From: Geminocystis sp. NIES-3708
Lineage (GTDB): Bacteria; Cyanobacteriota; Cyanobacteriia; Cyanobacteriales; Cyanobacteriaceae
Length of the DNA stretch: 64,000 nt
Direction of reading: 5' to 3'
Assembly (NCBI RefSeq): GCF_001548095.1
Contig: NZ_AP014815.1
Span: 744,001-808,000 of the forward strand
Shown here: piece after piece, positions 60,471-64,000 of the stretch
How the letters are laid out: each line of letters starts with the position of its first letter
Position numbering within the stretch: the stretch's first letter is position 1
The notes under the pieces: generated by a model
Seen by the model: only the letters and a program-made list of their open reading frames with translations
The model's database searches: none
What the model was told of the DNA's origin: nothing
Position numbers and translations under genes: made by a program

Positions 60471-63425
60471 ATGAAAGTTTTAATTGCTGAATTTGACTTA
60501 TTCTCTAAAATTGGGGGAGGGCAAACTTTTTATCGCCGTTTGATAGAGACAAATCCTGATATAGAATTTTATTATCTTATTATGGAAGAAAAAATCAGCA
60601 GTTTTCGCCCTAAAAATGCTCAATGTTTAATCTATAAGCAACAATATATTAAGTCAGATTTAAAAGGTTTATCTACTACTTTACCATTAGAAAAACTTTA
60701 TCGCCCTTTTTTAATAGCTAGTAATATTAGTTATTCAGTAATGGGTTTTGATTTTGATGTAATCGATTATCCTGATTATGAGCAATATGGACTTTTTTTA
60801 GCATCAGCATTAAGTTACCATCAAGTAAAATTCAAGAAAATAATCCTGTCTCTACACGGTATTGTTTCTCAAAGTTTACATCATGATTGGGTGATAAATA
60901 AAGACTATATTCATAATTTAGAATTTGCCGAAAACTTACAGTATAAAATTGCTGATATTCGTTACGGCATCAGTAAAAACTACTTAGAATGGTGGCAAAA
61001 AAAAGATAATTTTCTTAACTATTATTATCATCCTTTACATTTTTTTGACTTAACTCCAAAAATCAATTATCAACCATTAAAAGCAAAACCAAGTTTAAAT
61101 TTTATTGGTAGAAAGGAAAAAGGAAAAGGAGTTGATATTTTTGTTAATTTAGTCAGTTTTTTACCGAAAAAACTATATAGTCAAGGAAATATTATTGGCA
61201 CGAATCCTCAAACCTTAGATAGGAAAACAGGAGAATTTTATTTAAAACAAATGTTAGCCTTAGCTTTTACGCCCATAAATATATTACCATCTGTGACTCG
61301 CTACGCATTACAAGGAAAATTTAATTCTAATTCTGTGACAATTTTACCTTCTCGATTTGATACTTTAAATTTAGTAGCTTTAGAATCATTATTTGCTGGT
61401 TGCCCAACTATAATTAGCAAAAATGCTGGGATTTGTCGTTTTTTAGCTGATAATTTTCCTGAAATACCTTTTATTCAATTAGATGTGAATAACTTGTACT
61501 CATCTTTACCTGAAATTATAAAACTTTTAAATAATTATGAAGGATACCGAATTAATTTACAGGAAAAAATTACTTCAATTTCTCCTCAAATGAATCAAAA
61601 AGAATTTAGTCTCATAGATGTTTATAATCAAAAAAATAATTATGAGGAAGAAGCAAGGCAAAAAATTGATCAATGGTATCAAGAGTTAATTTATTATTGT
61701 CAAAAAAGACAGTATTGGGGAAAACAACACCTTATCAATATAACTAAAAAAATAGTTACTCCGATAGTTAACCAAGGAAAAAATCAACTAGAAGATGTTA
61801 AAAGTAAAGTTAGTAAGAAAAAAAATATTGTTACCAATCAATTAGTTAAAAGCATCTTTTTTTCCTCTGAGTATGAGAGAGTTTTTAACTTACAAGAAAC
61901 ATCGGCAAAAGAAATAGATATTAAAATTAATCAACTTAAAAATTTAAGTCATCCTCTTAACTTACCTCTTGGTGAAAAAATTAATAAACTAAAAAATGGT
62001 TATTATGTTAATCGTCTTAAAATTTGGCAAGAAATAGCAAGACTAGAAAAAATAAAAGGCAACGATTTATTATCAGCTACTTATGAGATAAGAATTATTC
62101 GTCTTCTTAATCGAGATAAATTTAATCAATTACAAAATATTAGTCACACTTTAATTAATCATAATTTTCTTAAAGAATCTTCTCTATTAAAATTACTTTA
62201 TCCTTCCGATAAAAATTCTTATGAATTAGCTTACGAATATTTGTCAAATAATTATCAAAGTTTGCTTAAGTATCAGGAAAAATCTTACGAATTTATCAAA
62301 GATTATCGTGAGAAAAAAAATTATCGAGTCTCAGTGATCGTGTCGTTATATAATGCAGAAAGTAAACTAAACCGTTTTTTGTCAATTTTAGCCCAACAAA
62401 CAATTTTCCAAAAACAAGAAGCTGAAATCATTTTAATCGATAGCGGTTCAACCCAAGAAGAATATCGAGTTTTTCAACAACTTGTGTCAATTTTGGATTT
62501 ACCCATTGTTTACGCTAGAAGCAAAAAAAGGGAGACTATTCAAAGTGCATGGAATCGAGGAATTTTGCTTTCTCAATCTTCTTACCTAACTTTTCTTGGT
62601 GTTGACGAAATGATAACCATGGATGGTTTAGAAATATTAGCGGATAAACTTGATCAAAATAATAACTTAGATTGGGTTGTCGGTCATAGTTTAGTAACGG
62701 AAGTTGATAATAAGGGTAACTGGCTTCGGGATGTGATGACATATAATCGCCGCAATTTTAGTCAAGATTTAGTTTATCTTGATACTTGTTATTTAACCTA
62801 CGTTGGGGGGTTGTATCGTCGTGACTTGCATTATCGTTTCGGTTTTTATGATGAAACTTTTCGAGGTGCGGGAGATACGGAATTTAAAAATAGAGTCTTA
62901 CCCCATATTAATTGTGAATTAGTCGAGAATGTCTTGGGAATTTTTTGGAATTATCCTGATAATCGCACTACCCAAAGCCCATTAGCTGAAATTGAAGATA
63001 TAAAAGCATGGTATCTTTATCGAAGTGTTGGGGGGATAAAATATACTTTTGAAAATCAAAATATTTCAAAAGTAGAAAAATTATTATTACATTGTCTTAA
63101 CTATCGTAAAACTTTTTTAAATAACAATAGTACCGATTTTGATTTTGCTCATCAACTTATACTATGGCTGGAAAAGAATTCTCCTCAATCTCCTTTTTTA
63201 CAATTCGCTGAGGGAATAAAAAAAATTGATAAAAGTTATCAGCAATTAGAATACACAGAGGATAAATCTCTGATTTCGTGGCAATTATTACAAGTCAAAA
63301 ATTTAACACAAAGAATTAGTAATGCTCATGAAAAAATTGCTCAAAATTTAGGTATAAATAATTTCAGACCTGAATATCAAGTTTTCAATGATAATCGTTA
63401 TCAACAACATTCATTAATGTTTTAA
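60471..63425 (+). CDS. Two-domain glycosyltransferase (GT4-like plus GT2-like fusion)
   Basis: 984 residues. Residues 1 to about 380 are a GT4-like fold: GGGQTFYRRLIE at the N-terminus, LNFIGRKEKGKGVDIFVNLV, and the donor-site SRFDTLNLVALESLFAGCPT. A basic, helical linker follows (about 385-610). Residues from 617 form a GT2 domain: SVIVSLYNAESKLNRFLSIL, EIILIDSGSTQEEY, and GVDE where the DxD motif sits (62600-62612). Predicted to add two sugars in surface polysaccharide synthesis. No other glycan genes adjoin it. It ends three bases before tRNA-Val. Confidence 0.82.
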   Translation: MKVLIAEFDLFSKIGGGQTFYRRLIETNPDIEFYYLIMEEKISSFRPKNAQCLIYKQQYIKSDLKGLSTTLPLEKLYRPFLIASNISYSVMGFDFDVIDYPDYEQYGLFLASALSYHQVKFKKIILSLHGIVSQSLHHDWVINKDYIHNLEFAENLQYKIADIRYGISKNYLEWWQKKDNFLNYYYHPLHFFDLTPKINYQPLKAKPSLNFIGRKEKGKGVDIFVNLVSFLPKKLYSQGNIIGTNPQTLDRKTGEFYLKQMLALAFTPINILPSVTRYALQGKFNSNSVTILPSRFDTLNLVALESLFAGCPTIISKNAGICRFLADNFPEIPFIQLDVNNLYSSLPEIIKLLNNYEGYRINLQEKITSISPQMNQKEFSLIDVYNQKNNYEEEARQKIDQWYQELIYYCQKRQYWGKQHLINITKKIVTPIVNQGKNQLEDVKSKVSKKKNIVTNQLVKSIFFSSEYERVFNLQETSAKEIDIKINQLKNLSHPLNLPLGEKINKLKNGYYVNRLKIWQEIARLEKIKGNDLLSATYEIRIIRLLNRDKFNQLQNISHTLINHNFLKESSLLKLLYPSDKNSYELAYEYLSNNYQSLLKYQEKSYEFIKDYREKKNYRVSVIVSLYNAESKLNRFLSILAQQTIFQKQEAEIILIDSGSTQEEYRVFQQLVSILDLPIVYARSKKRETIQSAWNRGILLSQSSYLTFLGVDEMITMDGLEILADKLDQNNNLDWVVGHSLVTEVDNKGNWLRDVMTYNRRNFSQDLVYLDTCYLTYVGGLYRRDLHYRFGFYDETFRGAGDTEFKNRVLPHINCELVENVLGIFWNYPDNRTTQSPLAEIEDIKAWYLYRSVGGIKYTFENQNISKVEKLLLHCLNYRKTFLNNNSTDFDFAHQLILWLEKNSPQSPFLQFAEGIKKIDKSYQQLEYTEDKSLISWQLLQVKNLTQRISNAHEKIAQNLGINNFRPEYQVFNDNRYQQHSLMF

Positions 63426-63428
63426 ATA

Positions 63429-63500
63429 TGGGCGATACTGGATTTGAACCAGTGACGTCCTGCTTGTAAGGCAGGCGCTCTACCACTGAGCTAATCGCCC
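63429..63500 (-). tRNA. tRNA-Val(TAC)
   Basis: A 72-base cloverleaf on the minus strand. The acceptor GGGCGAT pairs with ATCGCCC, the anticodon stem CCTGC/GCAGG encloses CTTACAA with anticodon TAC, and the T-loop is TTCAAAT. CCA is not encoded. It is convergent with the glycosyltransferase gene. Confidence 0.94.
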
Positions 63501-63545
63501 TCGACAACATTTACCATTATAACAACTACTTTTAAAAAATGCAAG

Positions 63546-64000
63546 ATGTCTTCGGGAAAAAATCATGATCGAATTACTTGGATTTGTTTGCCTTTAATTT
63601 TGACGATTTTTTTAGTTTTTACTAAACGCTTCGATTTTTCTTTTTTAGCTAGTTTAGGTTTTCTTTTTAGTGGATTGATGTTTGGTCCTGATTTAGATAT
63701 TTATTCTATACAATATCAACGTTGGGGATTTTTAAAGTTTATTTGGCTTCCCTATCAAAAAACTCTCAAACATCGTTCTTTTTTTTCTCATGGTTTTATT
63801 ATTGGAACAATTATTCGTATTTGCTATCTTAGTTTTATTTTATTGATTTTCTTTTTTCTGTTCTTGGCGATCGCAAATTTATTTGTTTTTGGGGAATGGC
63901 ATTGGCAAAAATATATGATTAATACGTATAGTATTGTCAAAAATAAATATTGGCAAGAACTATTATTTTTATTTATTGGTTTAGAATTAGGAGCAATGAG
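63546..64000 (+). CDS. DUF2227 putative metal-binding membrane protein (partial)
   Basis: The frame is open from ATG 63546 to the window end, 151 codons. It begins MSSGKNHDRITWICLPLIL. Typical DUF2227 features are FLFSGLMFGPDLDIYSIQYQ (conserved acidic pair) and TLKHRSFFSHGFIIGTIIR (histidines), with four hydrophobic stretches. The family is annotated as metal-binding because of these His/Asp motifs; its function is unknown. Confidence 0.8.
   Translation, partial: MSSGKNHDRITWICLPLILTIFLVFTKRFDFSFLASLGFLFSGLMFGPDLDIYSIQYQRWGFLKFIWLPYQKTLKHRSFFSHGFIIGTIIRICYLSFILLIFFFLFLAIANLFVFGEWHWQKYMINTYSIVKNKYWQELLFLFIGLELGAM

Overview
The window is cyanobacterial chromosome. It carries photosystem II genes (psbI, psbU), a phycobilin lyase gene (cpcE), a beta-carboxysome operon (ccmK2-ccmK1-ccmL-ccmM-ccmN), a carboxysomal carbonic anhydrase (ccaA) and the clock-output kinase sasA. 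Its 16S rRNA matches cyanobacterial signature sites, including the variant typical of unicellular strains near 13440. At least fourteen copies of the HIP1 octamer GCGATCGC are present. The DNA is AT-rich, and gene content fits a unicellular, low-GC, Geminocystis/Cyanobacterium-like organism; the genus is inference.

Layout. 1-5.4 kb: a partial iron-type ABC permease, psbI, pyrR, a PP2C phosphatase, an ABC1 kinase and a small cyanobacterial protein. 5.7-9.2 kb: tRNA-Ala(GGC), a membrane protein, a lumenal pentapeptide protein, an ABC ATPase and cpcE. 9.3-14.4 kb: a complete minus-strand rRNA operon (promoter, leader, 16S, tRNA-Ile, tRNA-Ala, 23S, 5S, terminator). 14.6-34.9 kb: housekeeping genes with short spacers, including hfq next to dapF, rimK, rpsR-rpmG, a class I lysyl-tRNA synthetase, an AlkB-like oxygenase, upp, pepP, argD, mntP, an S4-domain protein, ilvD and galE. 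35.3-39.4 kb: the carboxysome operon. 39.5-53.4 kb: tRNA-Arg, a possible EbsA-like pilus protein, dusA, rnc, an LRAT-fold protein, parts of an ECF Co/Ni transporter, a membrane-anchored pseudokinase, a radical SAM protein, sasA, a second pentapeptide protein, psbU and ppk. 53.6-64 kb: a dead DUF4351-type gene, a peptide-binding lipoprotein, ccaA, aroB, hemC, coaE, a two-domain glycosyltransferase, tRNA-Val and a partial DUF2227 gene.

How it fits together. The ccm operon supplies shell hexamers (CcmK), the pentamer (CcmL), the Rubisco-aggregating scaffold (CcmM) and its shell adaptor (CcmN). ccaA, about 18 kb away, supplies the carboxysomal carbonic anhydrase. CcmM also keeps the Cys194/Cys200 pair of catalytically active homologues, so the two anhydrases may be redundant or redox-switched. 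hfq, and possibly the EbsA-like gene, point to type IV pilus control.

Least ordinary items: (1) a family of about 200-bp intergenic elements with terminal inverted repeats, two clear copies and one decayed, one of which supplies the galE stop codon; (2) a 310-codon pseudogene inactivated only by in-frame stops, all explicable as GC-to-AT transitions, with no frameshift; (3) a class I LysRS in a cyanobacterium; (4) a membrane pseudokinase that has lost the HRD and DFG aspartates; (5) a Nudix-fold protein with a broken Nudix box. I found no CRISPR array, prophage or obvious new defence system.
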